Program-made: the position numbers and the translations under genes
The notes under the pieces: model-generated
Database searches by the model: none
What the model was told of the DNA's origin: nothing
Seen by the model: the letters and a program-made list of their open reading frames with translations, nothing else
Shown here: in pieces, positions 19,197 to 26,610 of the stretch
How positions within the stretch are numbered: the stretch's first letter is position 1
Layout: every line of letters starts with the position of its first letter
Assembly: GCA_009469675.1 (NCBI GenBank)
Contig: SSSZ01000090.1
Coordinates: forward strand, 1 to 40,560
Length of the DNA: 40,560 nt
Direction of reading: 5' to 3'
DNA from: Azonexaceae bacterium
GTDB lineage: Bacteria; Pseudomonadota; Gammaproteobacteria; Burkholderiales; Rhodocyclaceae

Positions 19197-19286
19197 GACG
19201 GATTCCGGCAGCAGCCATTCCCGCTGCACCGCTTCTGTGGTAAAAAGGCCACCTCGAAAGCCGGCCATCTAGGGTCCGCCTTCTTC

Positions 19287-19343
19287 GGGCGTATTCGTCA
19301 CACGCCCATCCCCAACCCAGCCGATTCCGGGGGTTCAATCGGC
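19287..19343 (+). repeat. two consecutive hairpins in the leader of the antiporter operon
   Basis: GGGCGT/ACGCCC (19287-19292 with 19102-type spacing to 19302-19307, nine-base loop) and GCCGATT/AATCGGC (19320-19326 with 19337-19343, ten-base loop) lie in the 170-base gap before the antiporter start. Neither has a U tract, and no known riboswitch is recognised. They may be leader structures or, for the first, part of the end of the twin-protein transcript. Confidence 0.4.
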
Positions 19344-19366
19344 GCCGCCTGCCCGCAGGAGGACGC

Positions 19367-20593
19367 ATGCCCCCCGATCTCTCGTTTCTTCCCGCCTGGC
19401 CGCCGCAACTCGGTGGCAGTTTCTGGGCCGCCGTCCTCCTGGTGGTCGCCCCCCTGGCCGGCGAAGCCGTCTTCCGCCTGCTGCGCTGGCCGCGCATCGT
19501 CGGCTACACCCTGGTCGGCCTCGCCGCCTCCGCCGCCAGCTTCGACACCAGCGGCCTGCAGCTTTCCGAAGGGTTTCGCCGCGCCCTTGAAGTGGCCCTC
19601 GCCGTGTTGCTCTTCGAACTGGGCAGCCGCATCAATCCGGCCTGGTTGCGGGCCAACCCCTGGCTCATCGCCACCAGCCTGGCGGAAGCCGGCCTGACCT
19701 TCGTCCTCGTCGCCGCCTTCGGCCACTACCTCGGCCTCGGCAGCGGTAGTTCGGTCGCCGTCGCCGCCGTCTGCCTGGTCAGTTCGCCGGCCGTGGTGAT
19801 GCGCGTCGCGGCGGAAATGAGCGCCCGCGGCCAGGTCACCGAACGCCTGCTCCTCTTTTCAGCCCTCAACACCATCTACGCCGTCGTCGCCATCCAGATC
19901 CTCCTTGCCTCCCTCGACCACCTCAAGAGCCACGATCCGTGGTCGGCCGTGGGACAGCCCCTGGGCGTCTTCGCCGCCTCCTTCGTCCTGGCCCTGCTGC
20001 TGGCCGGCGCCGTCGGCGTGGCCCAGCGCCGCCTCGACCTGCGCGACGAAAACAGCGCCCTCCTCCTCATCGGGCTGCTCCTGCTGACCCTTGCCCTGGT
20101 CCGCCTGGCCGGCGCCTCGCCGCTCCTGGTCCCGCTCCTGGCCGGCATCGTCCTGCGCAGCCGCGACCCGCGGCCGCGCCTCTGGCCGCGCCACTTCGGC
20201 ACAGCCGGCGGGGCGCTGGTGGTGCTGCTCTTCGTCGTCAACGGCATGGCCGCCGACTGGCGCCTGATCGCCGCCGGCGGCCTGGCGGCCCTCACCCTGA
20301 TCGCCCTGCGGGCCGGCGCCAAAATCGCCGGGGCTGTGCTCTTCGGGCGCCTTTCCGGCCTTTCCGCCGGCCAGTCGGCGGCCCTGGGGGTGGCGCTCCT
20401 GCCCATGTCAGGCACCGCCGTCCTGCTCACCGCCAGCCTCCATTCGGCCTTTCCCGAATTCGGCGTGCGGGTCGCTTCGGCCCTGGCCGGAGCGGTGGCC
20501 GTGATGGAAATCGCCGGCCCCCTGGCTACCCAGTGGGCGTTGAAGTTCTGCCGCGAAGCCCACCCGGGCCAGGAGGAAGCCCGTGCCGCTTGA
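19367..20593 (+). CDS. CPA2-type cation:proton antiporter, without regulatory domain
   Basis: A 408-residue membrane protein with about 12 hydrophobic segments. Typical parts are [20 protein letters not shown] (the conserved P-x-x-x-G-x-x-x-G-like helix), [15 protein letters not shown] in the ion-pathway region, and [24 protein letters not shown]. The family exchanges Na+ or K+ for protons across the inner membrane. It ends soon after the last helix and lacks the C-terminal RCK/TrkA-N domain of KefB/KefC. AGGAGG lies before the ATG. It overlaps the next gene by 11 bases, so it belongs to the gamma-glutamyl operon. Ion specificity is unknown. Confidence 0.85.
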   Translation: MPPDLSFLPAWPPQLGGSFWAAVLLVVAPLAGEAVFRLLRWPRIVGYTLVGLAASAASFDTSGLQLSEGFRRALEVALAVLLFELGSRINPAWLRANPWLIATSLAEAGLTFVLVAAFGHYLGLGSGSSVAVAAVCLVSSPAVVMRVAAEMSARGQVTERLLLFSALNTIYAVVAIQILLASLDHLKSHDPWSAVGQPLGVFAASFVLALLLAGAVGVAQRRLDLRDENSALLLIGLLLLTLALVRLAGASPLLVPLLAGIVLRSRDPRPRLWPRHFGTAGGALVVLLFVVNGMAADWRLIAAGGLAALTLIALRAGAKIAGAVLFGRLSGLSAGQSAALGVALLPMSGTAVLLTASLHSAFPEFGVRVASALAGAVAVMEIAGPLATQWALKFCREAHPGQEEARAA

Positions 20594-21701
20594 ATCCTTC
20601 GCCCCCTCCCGCTGCCTGACCCTGGGCATCGAACTCGAATTGCAGCTGGTCAGCACCCACGACTACGACCTCGTCGCCGCTGCTCCCGATCTGCTGCGTA
20701 TCCTCAAGCAACGGGGCTTCGCCGGCGACGTCAAGCCGGAAATCACGGCCAGCATGATCGAAATCGCCACCGGCGTCTGTGCCACCTACGGCCAGGCCCT
20801 GGAGCAGCTCACCGCCCTGCGCGACGGCCTCCTCGACGGGGCCCGCCGGCTCGACATCGGCATCTGCGGCGGCGGCGCCCATCCCTTCCAGCACTGGGGC
20901 GAGCAGCGCATTTCCGACGGCGCCCGCTTCCGCCACCTGAACGACCTCTACGGCTACCTGGCCAAGCAATTCACCATTTTCGGCCAGCATGTCCACATCG
21001 GCTGCCCCGGGCCGGACGAAGCACTCCTCCTGCTGCACGGGCTGTCGCGCTTCATCCCCCACCTCATCGCCCTCTCCGCCTCGTCGCCCTTCGTCCAGGG
21101 CAACGACACGGGCTTCGATTCGGCCCGGCTCAATTCCATCTTTGCCTTTCCCCTTTCGGGCCGCGCCCCCTTCGCCCTGACCTGGGCGGAATTCCAGCGT
21201 TATTTCGACAAGATGGCCCACACCGGCGTCGTCGAGTCGATGAAGGATTTTTACTGGGACATCCGCCCCAAGCCGGAATTCGGCACCATCGAGGTGCGCG
21301 TCCTCGACACCCCGCTCACCGTCGGGCGCGCCGCCCGCCTGGCCGTCCTCATCCAGACCCTGGCCCGCTGGCTGATTATCGAAAAGCCCTTCCGCCCCGC
21401 CGAAGACGACTACCTGGTCTATGCCTTCAACCGTTTCCAGGCTTGCCGCTTCGGCTACGGCGGCGTGTGGGTGGACCCGGCGAGCGGCGAGCAGCGCGTC
21501 CTGGGCGACGAGATCACCCGGCTCCTCAGCCGCATCGGCCACCACGCGGTCGAACTGGGGACCGACGAAGCCGTCGCCGCCCTCGGCAACGACGCCCGCG
21601 CCCGGGACAACGACGCCCTCTGGCTGCGCCAGCGCCAGGGTGCCGACCCCCTGCTGCCCGAACTGGTGCGGCAGCAATGCCTGCGCTGGGCCGAGGCATG
21701 A
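20583..21701 (+). CDS. carboxylate-amine ligase, GCS2 (YbdK) family
   Basis: A 372-residue member of the glutamate-cysteine ligase type 2 family, which joins the gamma-carboxyl of glutamate to an amine with ATP. It begins [13 protein letters not shown], the metal/ATP-binding GIE(L/V)E motif, and has [32 protein letters not shown] and [15 protein letters not shown], all usual for the family. E. coli YbdK has weak gamma-glutamylcysteine ligase activity; the true substrate is often unknown. It starts 11 bases inside the antiporter gene and its TGA overlaps the ATG of the next (ATGA), so translation is coupled. Confidence 0.9.
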   Translation: MPLESFAPSRCLTLGIELELQLVSTHDYDLVAAAPDLLRILKQRGFAGDVKPEITASMIEIATGVCATYGQALEQLTALRDGLLDGARRLDIGICGGGAHPFQHWGEQRISDGARFRHLNDLYGYLAKQFTIFGQHVHIGCPGPDEALLLLHGLSRFIPHLIALSASSPFVQGNDTGFDSARLNSIFAFPLSGRAPFALTWAEFQRYFDKMAHTGVVESMKDFYWDIRPKPEFGTIEVRVLDTPLTVGRAARLAVLIQTLARWLIIEKPFRPAEDDYLVYAFNRFQACRFGYGGVWVDPASGEQRVLGDEITRLLSRIGHHAVELGTDEAVAALGNDARARDNDALWLRQRQGADPLLPELVRQQCLRWAEA

Positions 21702-22519
21702 CCCCGGCGGCGGCAATCGACGGCGAACCACGGCCGCTGCGCATCGGCCTTTCCGCCCGGCTTTTGCACAATCCGCCGGCGGAACTCAATTTCCCCGGCA
21801 AGACCCTGCAATACCTCGAACAATCCATTGCCCACTGGGTCATGGCCCACGGCGCCCTGGCCTTCATGGTGCCGACCATCGAATCCGGCGGCGGCGTCCA
21901 GCGGCGGGCCATTTCGGTCAGGAGCTACGGGCGCGAACTCGACGCCCTGGTCCTCCAGGGCGGTGCCGACCTGGCGCCCGAGTCCTACGGCGCCCGCCCC
22001 CTCGACCCGGCCTGGGCCGGCGATCGCATCCGCGACCGCTACGAGGTCGAACTGTTCTGGGAATTCGTCATCCAGGGCAAACCCGTCCTCGGCATCTGCC
22101 GCGGCTGCCAGCTCATCAACGTCGCCCTCGGCGGCACCCTCTACCAGGATATCCCGACCTGCCGCCCCGACGCCGCCCGCCACCTCGAACCCCGCCTCTA
22201 CGACAACCACCGCCACGAAGTCATCGTCCTCCCCGCCACCCGCCTCGCCGACCTCTACCCCGGCCGCCGCCACGGCCAGGTCATCAGCATCCATCACCAG
22301 GCCATCGAACGCCTGGGCAACGACCTGCTGGTCGAAGCCCAGTCCGGCGACGGTATCATCGAGGCCATCCGCTGGAAGGGGGCGGGCTACGTCGCCGGCT
22401 TCCAGTGGCACCCGGAATTTCACCGGGGCGACCCGGAACTGCTCGACAGCACCCCCATCATGCTCGATTTTCTTGCCGCTGCCCGCCGCGCCCGGCATGA
22501 TCCCGGTACCGCCGGATAA
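21698..22519 (+). CDS. class I glutamine amidotransferase-like gamma-glutamyl hydrolase (C26/PuuD type)
   Basis: A 273-residue C26-family protein. The nucleophile elbow is [15 protein letters not shown] with Cys134, and the catalytic His-Glu pair is in [11 protein letters not shown] near the C-terminus; [15 protein letters not shown] precedes the elbow. Relatives cleave gamma-glutamyl amides (PuuD acts on gamma-glutamyl-GABA). Because the gene before it encodes a gamma-glutamyl ligase, the pair could make and break the same class of compound, or PuuA/PuuD-like steps. The substrate is unknown. The ATG lies in the ATGA overlap at 21698; the longer open frame upstream is inside the ligase gene. 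Confidence 0.88.
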   Translation: MTPAAAIDGEPRPLRIGLSARLLHNPPAELNFPGKTLQYLEQSIAHWVMAHGALAFMVPTIESGGGVQRRAISVRSYGRELDALVLQGGADLAPESYGARPLDPAWAGDRIRDRYEVELFWEFVIQGKPVLGICRGCQLINVALGGTLYQDIPTCRPDAARHLEPRLYDNHRHEVIVLPATRLADLYPGRRHGQVISIHHQAIERLGNDLLVEAQSGDGIIEAIRWKGAGYVAGFQWHPEFHRGDPELLDSTPIMLDFLAAARRARHDPGTAG

Positions 22520-22529
22520 ACTCCCCGCC

Positions 22530-23084
22530 ATGCCCATCCCTGACCTCTCCGCCGTCGCCAAGTGGCCCAACGTCCCCGCCTGCTACGGCTGGCTTTCCCT
22601 CGACCGACGGGGCCGCTGGCGCCTGCAGGGCCAGCCTGTCGCCCACCCCGGCCTGATCGCCTTCATCAACCGGCAGTACGGCAGCGATGCCGCGGGCAAC
22701 TGGTTCCTGCAAAACGGCCCCCAGCGCGTCTATGCCGCCCTCGACTACACCCCCTGGGTGTTCCACCTGGCCGGCGCCGCTGGCACCCTCACCGCCCACA
22801 CCGGCGAAGCCGCGGGGCCGCCCCGGGCCGCCTGGCTCGATGAAGACGGCAGCGTGCTCCTGGCCACCGACCTCGGCGCCGGCCTCCTCGACGACCGCGA
22901 CCTCCCCGGCTTTTTCGCCGCCTGCCGGGGCGCCGATGGAACCCCGGCCGAGGAAGCCGCTCTCATGGCTATCCTGGCCGGCGACGACGCCACAGGCACC
23001 ACCTGGCAGGGCCTGCCCCTTCGCCCCATCCGCCGCGCCGACGTCGCCGGGCGCTTCGGCTTCAACCCGGACCCGCAACCGTGA
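22530..23084 (+). CDS. conserved protein of unknown function
   Basis: A 184-residue soluble protein with no signal peptide or membrane helix. Notable segments are ACYGWLSLDRRGRWRLQG, then INRQYGSDAAGNWFLQNGPQ with RVYAALDYTPWVFHL, the latter highly aromatic, and a C-terminal GRFGFNPDPQP. I recognise it as a type of protein conserved in betaproteobacteria (DUF2946/DUF2944 class, from memory, uncertain) but cannot give a function. It starts ten bases after the hydrolase gene, and its TGA overlaps the GTG start of the GST (GTGA). Its position between gamma-glutamyl enzymes and a GST hints at the same pathway. Confidence 0.8.
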   Translation: MPIPDLSAVAKWPNVPACYGWLSLDRRGRWRLQGQPVAHPGLIAFINRQYGSDAAGNWFLQNGPQRVYAALDYTPWVFHLAGAAGTLTAHTGEAAGPPRAAWLDEDGSVLLATDLGAGLLDDRDLPGFFAACRGADGTPAEEAALMAILAGDDATGTTWQGLPLRPIRRADVAGRFGFNPDPQP

Positions 23085-23764
23085 TCGATCTCTACTACTG
23101 GACCACTCCCAACGGCCACAAGATCACCATCTTTCTGGAAGAAGCCGGCCTGCCCTATCGCATCATCCCCATCAACATCGGCAAGGGCGAGCAGTTCGCC
23201 CCGGAATTCCTCAAAATTTCCCCCAACAACCGCATTCCGGCCCTCGTCGACCCGGCCCCGGCCGACGGCGGGGAAGCCGTCAGCGTCTTCGAATCCGGCG
23301 CCATCCTTTGCTATCTTGCGGAAAAGACCGGCCGTTTCCTCCCCGCCGACCCGCGGGGCCGCAGCGCAACCCTGCAGTGGCTGTTCTGGCAGATGGGCGG
23401 CCTCGGCCCCATGGCCGGCCAGAACCACCATTTCGCCCACTACGCCCCGGAACCGATCCCCTACGCCATCGAGCGCTACGTCCGGGAGACCACCCGCCTC
23501 TACGGCGTTCTCGACCGCCGCCTCGCCGACCGGGAATGCGTCGCCGGCGACTATTCCATCGCCGACATGGCGATCTACCCCTGGATCGTCCCCTGGCAGC
23601 GCCAGGGGCAGCAACTCGACGACTTCCCCCACCTCGCCCGCTGGTTCGCCGCCCTCGCCGCCCGCCCCGCCGTGCAACGGGCCTACGCCCGGGCCGAGGC
23701 CATCAACCCCAAGCCAAAACCCTACGACGACGAAGCCAAGCGGGTGCTGTTCGGGATCAAGTAG
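23081..23764 (+). CDS. yfcG: glutathione S-transferase, YfcG/Ure2p-like disulfide oxidoreductase
   Basis: A 227-residue GST. The N-terminal thioredoxin-like domain starts MIDLYYWTTPNGHKITIFLE, where Thr9 and Asn11 occupy the positions used by E. coli YfcG to bind glutathione or its disulfide in place of a catalytic Cys or Tyr. NNRIPALVD and ESGAILCYLAEK are the cis-proline and glutathione-binding loops. The C-terminal helical domain contains the N-capping-box-like ECVAGDYSIADMAIYPW. It starts with GTG, overlapping the previous stop. YfcG reduces small disulfides with glutathione, so here it would act in the cytoplasm with the gamma-glutamyl enzymes upstream. Confidence 0.9.
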   Translation: MIDLYYWTTPNGHKITIFLEEAGLPYRIIPINIGKGEQFAPEFLKISPNNRIPALVDPAPADGGEAVSVFESGAILCYLAEKTGRFLPADPRGRSATLQWLFWQMGGLGPMAGQNHHFAHYAPEPIPYAIERYVRETTRLYGVLDRRLADRECVAGDYSIADMAIYPWIVPWQRQGQQLDDFPHLARWFAALAARPAVQRAYARAEAINPKPKPYDDEAKRVLFGIK

Positions 23765-23873
23765 GCCGCGGCGCCAGACCGGCCGCAAGCCTCGACAGGC
23801 GGGGAAAAATCTGGAATCCTCGGAACGCCTGCCGGCCCGCGTTGTCTTTCCCAGAACCTCCCGGACACCCGCC

Positions 23874-24209
23874 ATGGAAAATGACAGTTTTCTCTCGCTG
23901 CTCTACCGGTATTTCTTCTTCTCTTGGCTGTTCCGGGATGCCGACCGGGGCGGTTCGGCGGAGCGGGCGGCGGCCTGGCGGCACAACCGGGAGCAGGCGC
24001 CCTGGCTGCTGGTCTATTTGAAGCGCTGGCTGGGGCTTGGCCTTCTCTCGTTCGCCCTGGGCTGCGCCGGCAGCCTGGCCGACCCGACGGGCTGGGCCGC
24101 CCTGCCCGGGTTCATCTTTCTCTCCCTCAGCCTCGCCGTCGATTCGGTGATTGTCGTTGCCTGGCTGGGGCTGCGCCTGCTGCCGGCGCCCTGCGCGCCG
24201 CGCCGATGA
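23874..24209 (+). CDS. small inner-membrane protein of unknown function
   Basis: A 111-residue protein: an aromatic N-terminus (MENDSFLSLLYRYFFFSWLF), a charged stretch, then two hydrophobic helices (about 50-70 and 77-100) and a basic end. The ribosome site is weak. Its TGA overlaps the ATG of the next small gene. The distance from the GST (109 bases) leaves open whether it belongs to that operon. No family with a known function recognised. Confidence 0.65.
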   Translation: MENDSFLSLLYRYFFFSWLFRDADRGGSAERAAAWRHNREQAPWLLVYLKRWLGLGLLSFALGCAGSLADPTGWAALPGFIFLSLSLAVDSVIVVAWLGLRLLPAPCAPRR

Positions 24210-24373
24210 TCCGCCTGCTAGGGTTCGCCCTGCTTGCTGCGGCGGTAGGTATCGCCGGATGGCAAAGCCGGGCCCGCAGCTGCCGGCGCCACAGCCCGGG
24301 CGCCGGTCTGGCCGCCTGGGGGCTGGCGGCGCTGGCCGGGGGCGCCGGCCTCTACCTGCTTACCGTCCCTTGA
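24206..24373 (+). CDS. very small membrane protein of unknown function
   Basis: A 55-residue protein with two hydrophobic helices (MIRLLGFALLAAAVGIAGW, and GLAAWGLAALAGGAGLYLL) separated by the basic loop QSRARSCRRHSPGA. It starts in an ATGA overlap with the previous gene, the best evidence that it is real. Its last 14 bases overlap the 3' end of the convergent dnaJ-like gene. Confidence 0.55.
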   Translation: MIRLLGFALLAAAVGIAGWQSRARSCRRHSPGAGLAAWGLAALAGGAGLYLLTVP

Positions 24374-25409
24374 GCTTGGCCCGCCAGGCGGCGATTTCCG
24401 GCAGGCTTTCGGCGAGGTGTTTTTCCAGGGCGGCGTCGGCCTGGATGAGGAGTTTGCGCGTTCGCTCGTCCAGGTGACGGGGGCGCACCGGCACGAGGTT
24501 CACCACCAGGTCGCCGGCCCCGCCCCGGTGACGGCCCGGGTACCCCAGGCCGGCCAGGCGCAGATTGCGGGCTTCCAGGCCGCCGGGTTCGAGTTCGAGG
24601 CGGTGGCTGCCGTGCAGGAGAGGTATGTCGACGCCGCCCCCGGCGAGGAGCGCCAGGAGGCTGACCGGCACGGTCAGCGCCAGATCGCGGCCCTGGAGCG
24701 TGAACAGCGCGTGGGGCTTGAGCCGGATGGTGAGAAACAGATCGCCCGCCGCCAGATCGCCCCGGGGGGCTTCGCCTTGCCCGGCGAGGCGCAATTCGTC
24801 CCCGGGAAGCATGCCCTTGGGAACGGTGACGACAAGTTTGGCGTCGGCTTCGTCGCGGCCGCTGCCTGCGCATTCGGGACAGACGCGCTGGCTGAAGAAA
24901 CCGCGGCCGGCGCACTCGCTGCAGCGTTCCAAGCCGTGTTTCTTGTGTTGCACCCGGCCGCTGCCGTGGCAGGCGCCGCACAGGCGCGAGCGGGTGATGC
25001 CGGCTTCGCCGCTGCCCTCGCAGTTGGCGCAGGGTTTGCCGCGGCGGTAGTGGATGGTTTTTTTGCACCCGGCGGCGCCTTCTTCCAGGGTGATTTCCAG
25101 GTCGAGGCGGATATCCGGGGCGCGGGGCGCTTCGGGTTCGGCGGCGGGCGCGCTTTCTTGCCGCCCCGGCCCGCCGTCGGTCCGGTCGGCGGTCTCGTCG
25201 TCGGCCCGGTCTTCGGAGTCACCGCCGGCCGGGTCGTCTTCCCGGGCCAGCAGGGCATCGTAGGCGGCGCGAATCTGCTTGAAGCGTTCGGTGGCCTCCG
25301 GATGACTGTTGCGGTCCGGGTGCCAGGCCATGGCCAGGCGCCGATAGGCGCGCTTGATCTGGGCCGGGTTGGCGTCGAGCGGAATGCCGAGGACGGCGTA
25401 GGAATCCAT
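24360..25409 (-). CDS. DnaJ-type co-chaperone with zinc fingers and acidic linker
   Basis: A 349-residue Hsp40. The J domain is residues 1-60 (SYAVLGIPLDANPAQIKRAY, HPD at 30-32), which stimulates DnaK's ATPase. The Gly/Phe linker of DnaJ is replaced by about 55 acidic and Pro/Ala-rich residues. Four CxxCxGxG zinc repeats follow (CANCEGSG, CGACHGSG, CSECAGRG, CPECAGSG), then the C-terminal substrate-binding domains (VTVPKGMLPGDELRL). It is probably not the main DnaJ, which would sit next to dnaK and have a Gly/Phe region. It follows the TIR gene on the same strand after 60 bases. Confidence 0.88.
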   Translation of the reverse strand: MDSYAVLGIPLDANPAQIKRAYRRLAMAWHPDRNSHPEATERFKQIRAAYDALLAREDDPAGGDSEDRADDETADRTDGGPGRQESAPAAEPEAPRAPDIRLDLEITLEEGAAGCKKTIHYRRGKPCANCEGSGEAGITRSRLCGACHGSGRVQHKKHGLERCSECAGRGFFSQRVCPECAGSGRDEADAKLVVTVPKGMLPGDELRLAGQGEAPRGDLAAGDLFLTIRLKPHALFTLQGRDLALTVPVSLLALLAGGGVDIPLLHGSHRLELEPGGLEARNLRLAGLGYPGRHRGGAGDLVVNLVPVRPRHLDERTRKLLIQADAALEKHLAESLPEIAAWRAKLKGR

Positions 25410-25469
25410 GGGGGGCGAGCGGTGCTACGGGTAGGGTGCCTATTCTACCCCCGCCGGACCGGGCTGCGT

Positions 25470-26480
25470 TTAGCGCAGGCGGGTGAGGACGGCGGGGTGT
25501 TCGGCCTGGGGGCCGTTGCGCCAGATGCGGCCGGTCAGGGTGCGGCCGTCCGGCGAGAGGCGCAGGCTGAGGTTGCCGCCGTCGATCTTGTCGTCGCCGC
25601 CGGAACCGGGCAGGAGCGCCAGGGCGAAGTCGACCTGGGGCGGCTGGCCCGGATTTTCGCTGCGCCGGCCTTCGCCGCGATAGACCACGGTGTCGAGTTC
25701 GCTCCCCGTCCGCTGCCGCCAGAAGCCGCGGTAGTCGGCCCAGTCGGGGCGGTCGGCGATGGCGATGGGCTGGCTTGCCAAAGTCAGCTTACCCGCCGTC
25801 TCGGTAACCACCAGGACGACGGCTTCGCCCTGCCAGAGTCGGCCTTGCCAGGTGCCGGCGACGCTGGCGAGGGCGGCGGGCCGGGCCAGAAGCCAAAGCA
25901 GGGCGGCGGTGGCGGCGATGCCGGCCAGGAGGCCGACCCACAAGGGCCGGCCGTGGCGATCGGCCGGGGCGGCGGCGGGGGTGGTCGCAGCGGCCCGGGA
26001 AATCCCCAGGGCCTCCAGGTCGCCGGCCAGGCGGTCGACGTCGTTCGCCCAGTCGAAGGCACGCAGGCGGCGCCAGGTGAAGTCGCCGATGCGGTCGAAG
26101 GGCGGCGGCAGGCGCCGGCTGGCGGGGGGATCGTCGAGGCCGTCGCAGAGTACCGGAATGACCTGGGCACCGGCGTCCAGGGCCGATTCGAGTTCGCGCC
26201 GCACGGGGTCGGCGGGGTCGGCGATGCGCAGGCCACCCTGGTCGTCCACGGCCGCCAGCAGCTGCGGCGTGAGGAGCAGCAAGAGGACGGGGCGGGCATC
26301 GATGGCGCTGGCGATTTCGGCGCGCCAGGCGGAACCGCCGCGCAGGTCGTCCTTGTCGAGGAAGACCGCGGCATCGCCGAAGCGCTGCCCAAGGTCGCGG
26401 GCCAGCGCAGTGGCTTTGTCGACGCCATCGGCGCTGCGGTAGCTGATGAAGATGCGGGCTGAACGGGTCGGCTGGCGCAT
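25470..26480 (-). CDS. TIR-domain protein with trans-membrane anchor and C-terminal beta domain
   Basis: A 336-residue protein. Residues 8-140 form a TIR domain: ARIFISYRSADG (box 1), FGDAAVFLDKDDLRGGSAWRAEI (with Trp52 and Glu55, a candidate NADase glutamate), and LLLLLTPQLL. A Pro/Ala linker and one hydrophobic helix (about 180-200) follow, then about 130 residues rich in Gly, Trp and alternating beta strands (GTWQGRLWQGEAVVLVV through GRIWRNGPQAEHP). The topology suggests TIR inside and beta domain outside, or the reverse. Bacterial TIRs often cleave NAD+ in phage defence, but standalone membrane TIR-beta proteins are poorly known. GGAGG lies before the ATG at 26480; longer frames upstream have no ribosome site. 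Confidence 0.8.
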   Translation of the reverse strand: MRQPTRSARIFISYRSADGVDKATALARDLGQRFGDAAVFLDKDDLRGGSAWRAEIASAIDARPVLLLLLTPQLLAAVDDQGGLRIADPADPVRRELESALDAGAQVIPVLCDGLDDPPASRRLPPPFDRIGDFTWRRLRAFDWANDVDRLAGDLEALGISRAAATTPAAAPADRHGRPLWVGLLAGIAATAALLWLLARPAALASVAGTWQGRLWQGEAVVLVVTETAGKLTLASQPIAIADRPDWADYRGFWRQRTGSELDTVVYRGEGRRSENPGQPPQVDFALALLPGSGGDDKIDGGNLSLRLSPDGRTLTGRIWRNGPQAEHPAVLTRLR

Positions 26481-26610
26481 GCATGACCTCCAGGGGCACT
26501 GCTTCAAGTATCCCGGAGTCCTCCCCGGTGCGTCAAACCCGGGAGGCCGGGAAATGCCCATGGGTTGCCCGTTTTGGGCGAAAGCGGCAGCACCGGCCGG
26601 GGCTGCCGTC

